From Saccharofermentans sp. (GTDB lineage: Bacteria; Bacillota; Clostridia; Saccharofermentanales; Saccharofermentanaceae), in NCBI GenBank assembly GCA_024682215.1, contig JAIKZM010000124.1:1-33894 (forward strand): a DNA stretch of 33,894 nt, read 5' to 3'. Shown piece by piece: positions 18,749-25,491 of the stretch (the first letter of the stretch is position 1; each line of letters opens with the position of its first letter). A program made the translations under genes and the position numbers. Below the pieces are notes generated by a model. The model made no database searches, was not told where the DNA came from, and saw only the letters and a program-made list of their open reading frames with translations.

Positions 18749-19465
18749 ATGAAATTTAAGCGTTTATTGGTACCTTTCGTTGCAGTAGCAATGATGGCCA
18801 GCATGATGCCTGCAGTTGTTTCTGCTGCTGAGGTTGAAGTTAAGGCTAATGATGCTGCAATCGCTATTGAAGCTAAAAGTGAATCACCGGAGCCTTATAC
18901 AGGTGACTGCGGTAAGAACCTTCACTTTGCGCTTCAGACAAATGGTACATTGCTCATTTCCGGTTCCGGTGCTATGACAAACTTCGGCGCTAACAAGGCA
19001 CCTTGGGCTGGCTATAAGGATAAGATCAAGGCAGTTGCATTCTCCGGTAAGTGCACATCTATCGGTAACTATGCATTCTATGGCTGCAAGAACCTTGCTT
19101 CTATTAACATCCACACCGGTATTACTTCTATCGGAACCGGTGCTTTCTATGGCTCCGGCATTACAAAGGCAGCTGGTGGTGCTTCTCTTAAGACAATCGG
19201 TACTTCTGCTTTCAAGAACTGCGCTAAGCTCACTACTGTTAATATCACTTCTAAGGTTCTCAGCAAGATCGGTTCTCAGGCTTTCTATGGTACACCTGTT
19301 ACAAAGATCACGATCGCTAAGACAACAAAGCTCACAAAGAAGGGCGTTAAGAACTCACTCAAGGGTTCAAAGGTCAAGACAGTTGACGTAAAGAACAACA
19401 AGAAGGTTACTTACGGCGCTTACTTTGTTAAGTCCAACTCCGGCAGAAAGGTTTCTGTTAAGTAA
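18749..19465 (+). CDS. secreted BspA-type leucine-rich repeat protein
   Basis: This 238-residue protein has a classical signal peptide (KFKRLLVPFVAVAMM, cleavage expected after VVSA at residue 26). The mature part contains a GNLHFALQTNGTLLISGSGAM-like entry segment and then LRR_5/BspA repeats of the form SIGNYAFYGCKNLASINI, SIGTGAFYGS, TIGTSAFKNCAKLTTVNI and KIGSQAFYGTPVTKITI (residues about 100-195). A Lys-rich tail follows (195-238). There is no LPXTG, SLH or other anchor. The ribosome site GAGGAGG is strong, and codon choice (GCT, TCT, AAG, GGT) is highly biased, suggesting abundant production. BspA-type proteins bind host or bacterial surfaces; that role is inferred. It has its own promoter and terminator. 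Confidence 0.86.
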   Translation: MKFKRLLVPFVAVAMMASMMPAVVSAAEVEVKANDAAIAIEAKSESPEPYTGDCGKNLHFALQTNGTLLISGSGAMTNFGANKAPWAGYKDKIKAVAFSGKCTSIGNYAFYGCKNLASINIHTGITSIGTGAFYGSGITKAAGGASLKTIGTSAFKNCAKLTTVNITSKVLSKIGSQAFYGTPVTKITIAKTTKLTKKGVKNSLKGSKVKTVDVKNNKKVTYGAYFVKSNSGRKVSVK

Positions 19466-19492
19466 TCGATTCTTCTGAATTGAAAGACTATT

Positions 19493-19525
19493 AGGACTGA
19501 TTCCTTCAGGGGTCAGTCCTTTTTT
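19493..19525 (+). terminator. intrinsic terminator of the BspA-like gene
   Basis: AGGACTGA (19493-19500) pairs with TCAGTCCT (19513-19520), followed by a T run. It closes the single-gene transcript on the plus strand, facing argH. Confidence 0.85.
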
Positions 19526-19542
19526 ATTTGCCCGATCATATG

Positions 19543-19577
19543 AAAAAGGCCCTGAGATCGTTTGATTTCAGGGCCTT
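19543..19577 (-). terminator. intrinsic terminator of argH
   Basis: On the minus strand AAGGCCCTGA and TCAGGGCCTT form a 10-bp stem around a 12-nt loop, followed by a T run (A43-A47 on the plus strand). It lies 23 nt past the argH stop and back to back with the terminator of the converging gene. Confidence 0.87.
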
Positions 19578-19599
19578 GGTATTTGTTGTAACTTTTATG

Positions 19600-20961
19600 T
19601 CAGAGGCTGTCGAGATATCTCTTAACCGTTTCGGGAGCGGGACCGCCAATGAGGGAGCGGCCGTCAACACAGGTCTTGAGTGAGATGGCATCGTATACAT
19701 CTTCCTCGAAAGCGGGTGAGAACTCCTTAAGAGTCTCAAGCGGGAGCTTTTCGAGGGATGTGTTGTGCTCGATACAGTAATGTACGAGCTTTCCGGAAAT
19801 GGCGTGCGTTTCTCTGAAGGGAAGACCTTTCTTAACGAGATAGTCAGCCAGGTCGGTAGCATTGGTAAAGCCATTGAGAGCAGCAGCTTCCATGTTGTCC
19901 TTACGGATCGTCATGGTCTTCATCATGCCGGTGAACGGAGGAAGAACAGCCTTGATCGTCTCAATGCAGTCAAACATTGCTTCCTGAACTTCCTGCATGT
20001 CTTTGTTGTAAGTAAGGGGCAGGCCCTTCATGATGACGAGCAGGGAAATGAGGTCACCGTAAACTCTGCCGGTCTTGCCTCTGGTAAGTTCTGCGACATC
20101 CGGATTCTTCTTCTGCGGCATCATGGATGAACCTGTGGAATAAGCGTCATCGAGTTCGTAGAACTTGAATTCCTGTGAAGCGTACAAGATGATCTCTTCA
20201 CTCAGTCTTGAAAGGTGCATCATGAGGATCGAGCATGCAGAAGCGAATTCGATCGCGAAATCCCTGTCTGCAACACCGTCTAGCGAACAAAGCGTAACCC
20301 CGTGCATGCCGAGATCTTCGGCAACTGCTTCGCGGTCAAGCGGATAAGTTGTTCCCGCAAGCGCGCCTGAACCCAGAGGAGAGACATTAGCGCGGTCCTT
20401 GGCGGCATTGAGCCTGTCAGTATCGCGTCTGAACATTTCGATATAAGCTGTCAGATAGTGGGCATATGTAATGGGCTGCGCCCTCTGAAGGTGCGTATAG
20501 CCGGGCATATATGTTGTAAGGTTGTCCTTCGCGATATCGATGAGGGTATCAACAAGAGTGTCGAGGAGCTCAACGATCTCATCAGCCTCATCAACAAGGA
20601 AAAGACGCTGGTCAAGTGCGACCTGGTCATTTCTTGATCTTCCTGTATGAAGACGCTTGCCTGCATCTCCGATGCGGTTGGTAAGCTCTTCTTCAATGAA
20701 CATGTGGATATCTTCAGCGTCGGAATCGAAAGTAAGCTTTCCGGACTCGATGTCATCCTTGATCGACAGGAGACCTGTCTTAATTGCTTCTGCGTCCTCG
20801 CTGCTGATAACACCCTGCTTTGCGAGCATCTGTGAATGAGCGATGGAACCTTCGATATCCTGACTGTACATCTTGCAGTCAAAGGGGAGAGAAGAGTTGT
20901 AATCGTTAACTTCCTTATCGGTGGCCTTTTCAAATCTTCCGGCCCACATTTTCTTAGCCAT
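19600..20961 (-). CDS. argH: argininosuccinate lyase
   Basis: This 453-residue enzyme splits argininosuccinate into arginine and fumarate, the last step of arginine synthesis. It has the superfamily signature GSSMMPQKKNP (277-287), the TGRSRND loop (106-112) and GYTHLQRAQP with His157. Length is standard. The start follows AAGGAGA on the minus strand. It stands alone: argG, argF and carbamoyl-phosphate synthetase genes are not in the window. No clear ARG box was found in its upstream region. An extended -10 promoter is proposed at 20996-21004. Confidence 0.97.
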   Translation of the reverse strand: MAKKMWAGRFEKATDKEVNDYNSSLPFDCKMYSQDIEGSIAHSQMLAKQGVISSEDAEAIKTGLLSIKDDIESGKLTFDSDAEDIHMFIEEELTNRIGDAGKRLHTGRSRNDQVALDQRLFLVDEADEIVELLDTLVDTLIDIAKDNLTTYMPGYTHLQRAQPITYAHYLTAYIEMFRRDTDRLNAAKDRANVSPLGSGALAGTTYPLDREAVAEDLGMHGVTLCSLDGVADRDFAIEFASACSILMMHLSRLSEEIILYASQEFKFYELDDAYSTGSSMMPQKKNPDVAELTRGKTGRVYGDLISLLVIMKGLPLTYNKDMQEVQEAMFDCIETIKAVLPPFTGMMKTMTIRKDNMEAAALNGFTNATDLADYLVKKGLPFRETHAISGKLVHYCIEHNTSLEKLPLETLKEFSPAFEEDVYDAISLKTCVDGRSLIGGPAPETVKRYLDSL

Positions 20962-20995
20962 GGTATATTCTCCTTACCCTTAATAAAACACGCAT

Positions 20996-21020
20996 ATTAT
21001 AGCAAAAAATATGCTAATAT
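20996..21020. promoter_or_regulatory. divergent symmetric promoter pair, argH / lipoprotein
   Basis: ATTATAGCA (20996-21004) read on the minus strand is an extended -10, TGCTATAAT, for argH. TGCTAATAT (21012-21020) on the plus strand is an extended -10 for the lipoprotein gene. The two form an imperfect palindrome (7 of 9 positions) around AAAAATA. Neither has a good -35, consistent with extended -10 promoters or an activator. The two polymerases could not occupy the site together. Confidence 0.5.
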
Positions 21021-21052
21021 GATGCCAACTTAACGAATATGGGAGGCATGCC

Positions 21053-21520
21053 TTGAAGCGCTTTTCACTGATAACTGCTTCATTGTCACTGGCCCTTTTG
21101 ACAGGGCTCCTCTGCGCATGCCATAAGCCTGCCGAGACCTCGGTTTCAACTGAATACACAACAGTTCAGACCACTACGACTGAGTCCACTACATATTCCG
21201 CCGTTACTGAGACCACACCGGCTGCAACGCCTTCGGATTCTGCACCTGATAATTCAGGTACGCCCGCCGAAACAACGGCTGAGATCATTGCAACCCAAAC
21301 GGAGACCTATGTCGAATACCGTCACGTCGCCAAGGGAAAGTTCAACTATGTTCTCAAGAACAAGTCCTGGAAGTTTGACGGCGAGATGTACTATCACAAA
21401 TACAAGGACGGCACGATCGTCTATTACGATAAGGAAACCAAAGTCTGGCTCGTCATGGACAATAGCGGCCAGGGCTGGTATTACGACCCCGAGATCAACG
21501 ATTTCGTCAAAGACGAGTGA
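21053..21520 (+). CDS. Thr-rich lipoprotein of unknown function
   Basis: This 155-residue protein starts at TTG (21053), 6 nt after GGGAGG; the ATG at 21048 is in another frame. Residues 1-22 are a lipoprotein signal with lipobox LCAC and Cys23 as lipidation site. Residues 25-90 form a low-complexity Thr/Ser/Glu/Ala-rich linker. The C-terminal 60 residues (RHVAKGKFNYVLKNKSWKF onward) make a compact aromatic domain with KSWKF, YYHKY, KVWLVM and GWYYDPE, suggesting short WW-like or PASTA-unlike beta strands on the outer face. It is divergently transcribed from argH. The function is not recognised. Confidence 0.72.
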   Translation: MKRFSLITASLSLALLTGLLCACHKPAETSVSTEYTTVQTTTTESTTYSAVTETTPAATPSDSAPDNSGTPAETTAEIIATQTETYVEYRHVAKGKFNYVLKNKSWKFDGEMYYHKYKDGTIVYYDKETKVWLVMDNSGQGWYYDPEINDFVKDE

Positions 21521-21862
21521 TCTTGCCTTATTAGTCTCACGAGTCTCGATTTTCGCTTAAAAGTCTCATTTTCGGGCCTATTTTCTTATTTTGCATCAAT
21601 TCGTTCCCAATTCATTCTTCCGGGCAATTAGAATGATGGCAGTTATTAATTGTGCTGCCACTGCCTGACGGATAAGAATTGTGTTTTTGCTTGTTTTATC
21701 CGTCAAAATTCGCTTGTTGGAAGTGACTAATGATTTGAATGACGGATAAAACAGATGCTTTTGATGTTTCTATCCGTCAAATCAAACGAATTGATAAAAT
21801 CGGTTTGATTTTTAACGGATAAAAACATTGGTTTTGGTTTTATTATCCGTCACGACATCGGG
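21521..21862. other. gene-free stretch dense in inverted repeats
   Basis: This 340-base gap has no coding region. It contains three AGTCTC direct repeats (21533, 21542, 21562), a 7-bp inverted repeat TCATTCT/AGAATGA (21613-21637), a 6-bp one TGGCAG/CTGCCA (21638-21661), then the three-copy 40-bp array (21666-21852) and, within its second spacer, AAATCAAAC/GTTTGATTT (21779-21811, 9-bp arms). It is A+T-rich and unlike the other intergenic gaps here, which are short. Confidence 0.75.
21666..21852. repeat. array of three 40-bp inverted repeats
   Basis: Units lie at 21666-21705, 21740-21779 and 21813-21852. Each has a left arm TGACGGATAA (third copy TAACGGATAA), a 20-base interior and a right arm TTATCCGTCA (second copy CTATCCGTCA). 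The interiors also share TGnTTTTGnT at inner positions 7-16, so the units appear homologous. Unit starts are 74 and 73 bases apart and the spacers are 34 and 33 bases. They could be DNA-binding sites (six half-sites on one helical face) or RNA hairpins in the leader of the gene that follows. Confidence 0.85.
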
Positions 21863-21880
21863 TTGAAAGGAAAAATGCTG

Positions 21881-22684
21881 ATGCAAGGATCTATTCAAAT
21901 ATTATCAGCTTTAAATGATCTCAAGAGAGAACTTGAATGGCAATTATATAAGATAAATGAGCGCATTGAAGATGCTCCTGAAGGATATTTGCGTATTTCA
22001 AAGACCCGGAATAAGTACCAGTTCTATCTTAGAACTGATACCGGGGATACAAGGGGAAAGTACATACCTTATAAAGAGAAAAACACTGCGGTGCAGCTTG
22101 CGCAGAAAGACTATGACTTGAGATTGCGTGCAGTATTGGAAGAACAATTGAAAGAGGTCGACCGTTTTCTCAAACATTATGAGCCCGATGCAGCTGTTAA
22201 AGTCTATGAGGATCTAAGTGAAGCACGCAGACTACTTGTGACCCCTGAATATCTGACTGATGATGAGTATGTCAGGAAATGGCTTGATACGCCTTATCAG
22301 AAACTCGGGTTCAGGAGCGATGATCCGGAATACTTTACCGAAAACAACGAACGGGTGAGGTCTAAGTCGGAGATAATAATCGCTAATACGCTTAGGAGCC
22401 ACAATATCCCGTACCGGTATGAGTTCCCGGTTTATGAAGACGGGGTGGTGATCGCGGCGCCGGATTTCAATTGCCTGAATGTCAGGACCCGAAAAGAATA
22501 CTATTGGGAGCATCTCGGCATGATGGGCGACGATGCGTATGTGAATAAGAATATCAGGAAGATCGAGAGATACACGCTTGCGAAGCATTTCGATGAGTCG
22601 CGGCTGATACTGACCTTTGAAACTGACAAGCATCCGCTGAATACCAGGATAATAGAAGAGAAGATCAGAAGGTATCTGCTTTGA
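21881..22684 (+). CDS. PD-(D/E)XK-like nuclease-fold protein
   Basis: The protein is about 267 residues. The start is the ATG at 21881, about 9 nt after GAAAGGA; an ATG at 21875 and a TTG at 21863 are in the same frame. Residues 5-35 and 80-120 are helical, possibly coiled coil, with a small beta hairpin at 36-64. The C-terminal part looks like a restriction-endonuclease-type core: RSKSE (Glu164), EFPVY (Glu181), APDFN (Asp195) and YYWEHLG (Glu210, His211). The usual Lys of E-x-K is not evident. The role may be a solitary nuclease or DNA-binding protein. Base use in its first third is more A+T-rich than its neighbours, which with the repeat array upstream suggests acquisition. No methylase or partner gene is adjacent. 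Confidence 0.62.
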   Translation: MQGSIQILSALNDLKRELEWQLYKINERIEDAPEGYLRISKTRNKYQFYLRTDTGDTRGKYIPYKEKNTAVQLAQKDYDLRLRAVLEEQLKEVDRFLKHYEPDAAVKVYEDLSEARRLLVTPEYLTDDEYVRKWLDTPYQKLGFRSDDPEYFTENNERVRSKSEIIIANTLRSHNIPYRYEFPVYEDGVVIAAPDFNCLNVRTRKEYYWEHLGMMGDDAYVNKNIRKIERYTLAKHFDESRLILTFETDKHPLNTRIIEEKIRRYLL

Positions 22685-22724
22685 AGGCATAGCATAGGAC
22701 GGCGGGTAATCCGTAAAAAATCCA

Positions 22725-22757
22725 ATAAAAAACGGGACCGCCAAAACGATCCCGTTT
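22725..22757 (-). terminator. intrinsic terminator of the zinc-ribbon gene
   Basis: On the minus strand AAACGGGA and TCCCGTTT form an 8-bp stem with a 12-nt loop, followed by a T run (plus-strand A27-A32). It lies 18 nt beyond the stop of the minus-strand gene. Without a T run on the plus strand it is weaker for the nuclease-like gene. Confidence 0.8.
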
Positions 22758-22775
22758 GATCAGATACAGGTTGGA

Positions 22776-23222
22776 TTATCTCAGGTTGGTAGCGATACCA
22801 ATGATAAAAGCGAGAATATAGATACCCAAATATACTGTTGTGAAGATGCCCATTGCGATTCCGCCGATGGAAAGATACTTGCCGACTCTGACCTTTGCGG
22901 GATAAGAACCATACTGCTCGAGGTACTTCTTGGCTTTGCTGAGGCCCATGGGTCCGAAGACGATACCAAGGAAACCGAGGAAGAAAGTGCAGGAGAATGC
23001 TGCAGCAAGAATACCTGTGATCATGCAGCTCTTAGCAGCTTCGGGATCACCGGCACCCATAACAGGAGCGCCGTAAACAGGCTGAGGCTGGGGCTGAGGT
23101 GCATATCCATACTGGGGCTGAGCAGCTGCGGGTGCAGGTGCGGGCTGTGCAGCAGGTGTTCCGCAGTTAGGGCAGAAAGCGTTGCCGTCTTCAAACTGGG
23201 TTCCGCAATTAGTACAAATCAT
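22776..23222 (-). CDS. zinc-ribbon membrane protein with DUF4190-like region
   Basis: This 148-residue protein begins with a zinc ribbon (Cys3, Cys6, Cys17, Cys20; CTNCG and CPNCG), then a Pro/Ala/Gln/Tyr-rich linker (residues 24-55), then two hydrophobic stretches (about 65-90 and 118-145) separated by the loop GLSKAKKYLEQYGSYPAKVRVGK. This zinc-ribbon plus DUF4190-like arrangement is common in Firmicutes and its function is unknown. The start follows GGAGG. The gene is divergent from the lipid operon and shares its regulatory gap. Confidence 0.82.
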   Translation of the reverse strand: MICTNCGTQFEDGNAFCPNCGTPAAQPAPAPAAAQPQYGYAPQPQPQPVYGAPVMGAGDPEAAKSCMITGILAAAFSCTFFLGFLGIVFGPMGLSKAKKYLEQYGSYPAKVRVGKYLSIGGIAMGIFTTVYLGIYILAFIIGIATNLR

Positions 23223-23255
23223 ATTATTTCCTCCATGTGCAGTGAACTGCCATTT

Positions 23256-23271
23256 TTTAGTCGACTAAAAC
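23256..23271. promoter_or_regulatory. 16-bp perfect palindrome between divergent genes
   Basis: TTTTAGTCGACTAAAA is perfectly symmetric. It would lie just downstream of the predicted start of the minus-strand zinc-ribbon transcript and about 50 to 65 bases upstream of the predicted start of the lipid operon. This is a good place for an operator that controls both. The flanks TTAGT/ACTAA recall FapR-type half-sites, but the spacing differs, so the binding protein is not assigned. Confidence 0.6.
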
Positions 23272-23280
23272 GACAAGAAC

Positions 23281-23289
23281 ATTTTAGCA
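23281..23289 (-). promoter_or_regulatory. extended -10 for the zinc-ribbon gene
   Basis: Read on the minus strand, this is TGCTAAAAT, an extended -10 without a good -35. The transcript would start near 23274, beside the 16-bp palindrome. Confidence 0.4.
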
Positions 23290-23317
23290 TTGAAAAAATC
23301 AAATGAAAATATAGAAT
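23290..23317 (+). promoter_or_regulatory. promoter of the lipid operon
   Basis: TTGAAA (23290-23295) and TAGAAT (23312-23317) are 16 bases apart, 46 nt upstream of the glycosyltransferase start. It is the only reasonable promoter seen before the five-gene unit that begins at 23364. Confidence 0.5.
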
Positions 23318-23363
23318 TATCTAGTAAACTATTAAAGTAGGTTAATTATGTTTTGAGGTATAG

Positions 23364-24374
23364 ATGAAGACTGCTGTTTTGCTGCCAGTTTACAATCCTG
23401 ACGTTAAATTCCCGGCTATTGTCAGAGAATTGAAGTCCAGAGGATTTGTAGTCGTTGTCTGCAATGACGGCAGCGAACCCGGGTTTGAACCGATATTCGA
23501 TGAGGTCAAGGACAAGGTCTACTATGTCACGTATAACCACAATAAAGGCAAGGGCTATGCGTTAAAGCGCGGTTTTGAGTTCATCGGCAACAATCTCACG
23601 GATCAGGTTGATTATATCGTCACGGCAGATGCTGACGGACAGCATGCCATTGACGATATCGAGAGAGTTGCAAAGCTCGTCAGGAAGACTGACGGAATAG
23701 TCCTCGGAATGAGAGACCTTTCGGAGCGGATCCCGCTTAAATCGAGGATCGGAAACGACCTTTCGAAGACTGTTTATACGATCATCACGGGCGTTTATCT
23801 GAGAGACAACCAGTCGGGCCTGAGAGGATTTCCGGTAAGGCTCACTTCCTGGCTTTGCGACATTCCGAGCAATAAATACGAGTATGAGCTCAATGTTCTT
23901 GTAACCGCACATAAGGAAGGCATTCCCGTTGCGGGCATCGATATCAAGACTATTTACGAGAATAACAACAAGAATACGCATTTCAAGCCGATCAAAGACA
24001 CCGTAAGGATCCAGGGGTCGCTCCTGTCCTACGGCATGATTTCGACGTTCCTTTATTCGCTATATATTACGGCTGTGGCAATTATCGCATGGTTTGACAT
24101 TCCTCATTTCTATATCTGGACTGCGAGCATGTTTGTCATGGTCACGGGAATGCATGCCGTGCTGAACGTCTTTTCGGCAGGTATCAGGCACCGCCAGAAG
24201 ATAAGCGTAATTTACTATATTACGGGTGCCATCAAATACCTGATCGCGACGCTGATAATGCTTTTGTTTGACTTCCAGGGCTGGTTTATCGTGCTCGGAG
24301 CTTTTTGTGCACTTTTGGTCGTGGTAGTGTTATCATATCTTTTCGGCAGATCAGGAATAATGGGGAAGGTTTAA
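23364..24374 (+). CDS. GT2 glycosyltransferase with C-terminal membrane domain
   Basis: This 336-residue protein has a GT-A domain at residues 1-215, resembling polyprenyl-phosphate hexose synthases: LLPVYN start, VVCNDGSE, NKGKGYALKRG, the metal-binding DADG (89-92) and DNQSGLRGFP. Residues about 225-330 form four hydrophobic segments resembling a GtrA-type membrane domain. It would transfer a sugar from a nucleotide donor to a lipid carrier at the inner face of the membrane. It starts behind GAGGT and is the first gene of the operon; the esterase follows after 4 nt. The acceptor lipid is unknown. Confidence 0.82.
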   Translation: MKTAVLLPVYNPDVKFPAIVRELKSRGFVVVVCNDGSEPGFEPIFDEVKDKVYYVTYNHNKGKGYALKRGFEFIGNNLTDQVDYIVTADADGQHAIDDIERVAKLVRKTDGIVLGMRDLSERIPLKSRIGNDLSKTVYTIITGVYLRDNQSGLRGFPVRLTSWLCDIPSNKYEYELNVLVTAHKEGIPVAGIDIKTIYENNNKNTHFKPIKDTVRIQGSLLSYGMISTFLYSLYITAVAIIAWFDIPHFYIWTASMFVMVTGMHAVLNVFSAGIRHRQKISVIYYITGAIKYLIATLIMLLFDFQGWFIVLGAFCALLVVVVLSYLFGRSGIMGKV

Positions 24375-24378
24375 TCGT

Positions 24379-25491
24379 ATGAACAGATGTGACGGAGAGC
24401 TGGTAAAGAAGATACTGTCTGATAATACTAATGTTGATATTGACGACCTTGTTATCGAGGTCAAGGGACTTCCTGATGATGACCGCGAAGGTGTTCTGGA
24501 TAAGCGCGAATTCTTCATCAGAAATGCTATTTATGCTTTTCAGAAGATGGCTCCCGCGCAGGGCTTCAATGTTGAGATGATGAGAGCCGCCACCAAGACG
24601 CAGTGCCTTGATGCATGTAAGGACGAGGTCTTGAACAGCAGCTTTGAGATAGATTCCGATGGCAGGAAGGTTACTGTTTTCAGATATGAGAGGGCGGACT
24701 CCGTTGGTTCGGCAAGACCTGTACTTATCTATATCCACGGCGGATCATTCATGGCGAGCAGCGCGAAGTTTTACGAGCAGCCTTGCCGTTTTGCCGCCGA
24801 GCAGACAGGATGCGTAGTACTTAACATTGAGTACGGACTTGCGCCCGAAAACCGTTATCCCGCGGCTATCAACGATTGTTTGAGGCTCATTGAATATGTT
24901 TATGCCAATGCTTCTGAGTTAGGCATAGACAGGGAGAAGATCGGTCTTTTCGGTGACAGTGCCGGAGCGAACCTTGCTCTTGCGGCTGTGATCGATAACA
25001 AGAGTGAGGCAAAGATCTCTTATCTCGGACTGTTTTATCCCTGTGTCGATCTTTTCGCAGGTGACAACCTGTATGAATGGAAAGAGTCTGATTACTCGAT
25101 TAATGACGAGGAAAGGGAGCTCATTTTGTCCAGGCTTACACTCGGACGCTGTGACGGTAAGGGCAATCAGGCGCTTATGGCTGGCATTCTCATGAATTAC
25201 ACGGGCGAGAAGTACGAGGCAGTCAAGAAGGCTCCGGATGTAAGCCCGATCTATGCTGATCTGACCAGGATGCCTTTTACGGGCATTTTCTCGGCCGAGT
25301 ATGACGGATTAAGGATTCAGACCGAGTACTATGCAAGGCTTCTCAAGAAGGCGGGAGTGCCTTTTAAATTCACAAGATACAGGGGCGTAACGCATGCGTT
25401 CCTTGATTATTTCGGGATCGTTCCGCAGGGTGAGGCGGCAATACTGCAGATGTGCGGTCAGGTCAAAGAGATCTGGGGGCTTGATGTCTGA
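24379..25491 (+). CDS. HSL-type alpha/beta hydrolase (esterase)
   Basis: This 370-residue cytoplasmic hydrolase of the hormone-sensitive-lipase group has the oxyanion motif HGGS (120-123), nucleophile elbow GDSAGAN with Ser194, and candidate Asp309 (SAEYDG) and His339 (THAF). The first 95 residues form an extra helical cap. It should cleave acyl esters, perhaps lysolipids or acylated glycolipids; the sequence does not say which. It sits 4 nt after the glycosyltransferase and its stop overlaps the next start by one base (TGATG), so it is translated with the acyl-adenylating enzyme. Confidence 0.88.
   Translation: MNRCDGELVKKILSDNTNVDIDDLVIEVKGLPDDDREGVLDKREFFIRNAIYAFQKMAPAQGFNVEMMRAATKTQCLDACKDEVLNSSFEIDSDGRKVTVFRYERADSVGSARPVLIYIHGGSFMASSAKFYEQPCRFAAEQTGCVVLNIEYGLAPENRYPAAINDCLRLIEYVYANASELGIDREKIGLFGDSAGANLALAAVIDNKSEAKISYLGLFYPCVDLFAGDNLYEWKESDYSINDEERELILSRLTLGRCDGKGNQALMAGILMNYTGEKYEAVKKAPDVSPIYADLTRMPFTGIFSAEYDGLRIQTEYYARLLKKAGVPFKFTRYRGVTHAFLDYFGIVPQGEAAILQMCGQVKEIWGLDV

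Noticed and set aside
20962..21052. ARG box for ArgR upstream of argH
   Set aside because: The A+T-rich palindrome is explained by two opposed extended -10 sequences, and no convincing ARG-box pair was found.
21666..21852. CRISPR array reading of the three 40-bp units (repeat 40, spacers 34 and 33)
   Set aside because: Unit lengths and spacers fit the size range, but interiors differ beyond the arms and a short core, only three units exist, one spacer is itself an inverted repeat, and no cas gene is near.
23256..23271. FapR operator
   Set aside because: The half-site ends are similar but the palindrome is shorter than the 17-bp FapR site and no fapR gene is in the window; left as an unassigned palindrome.
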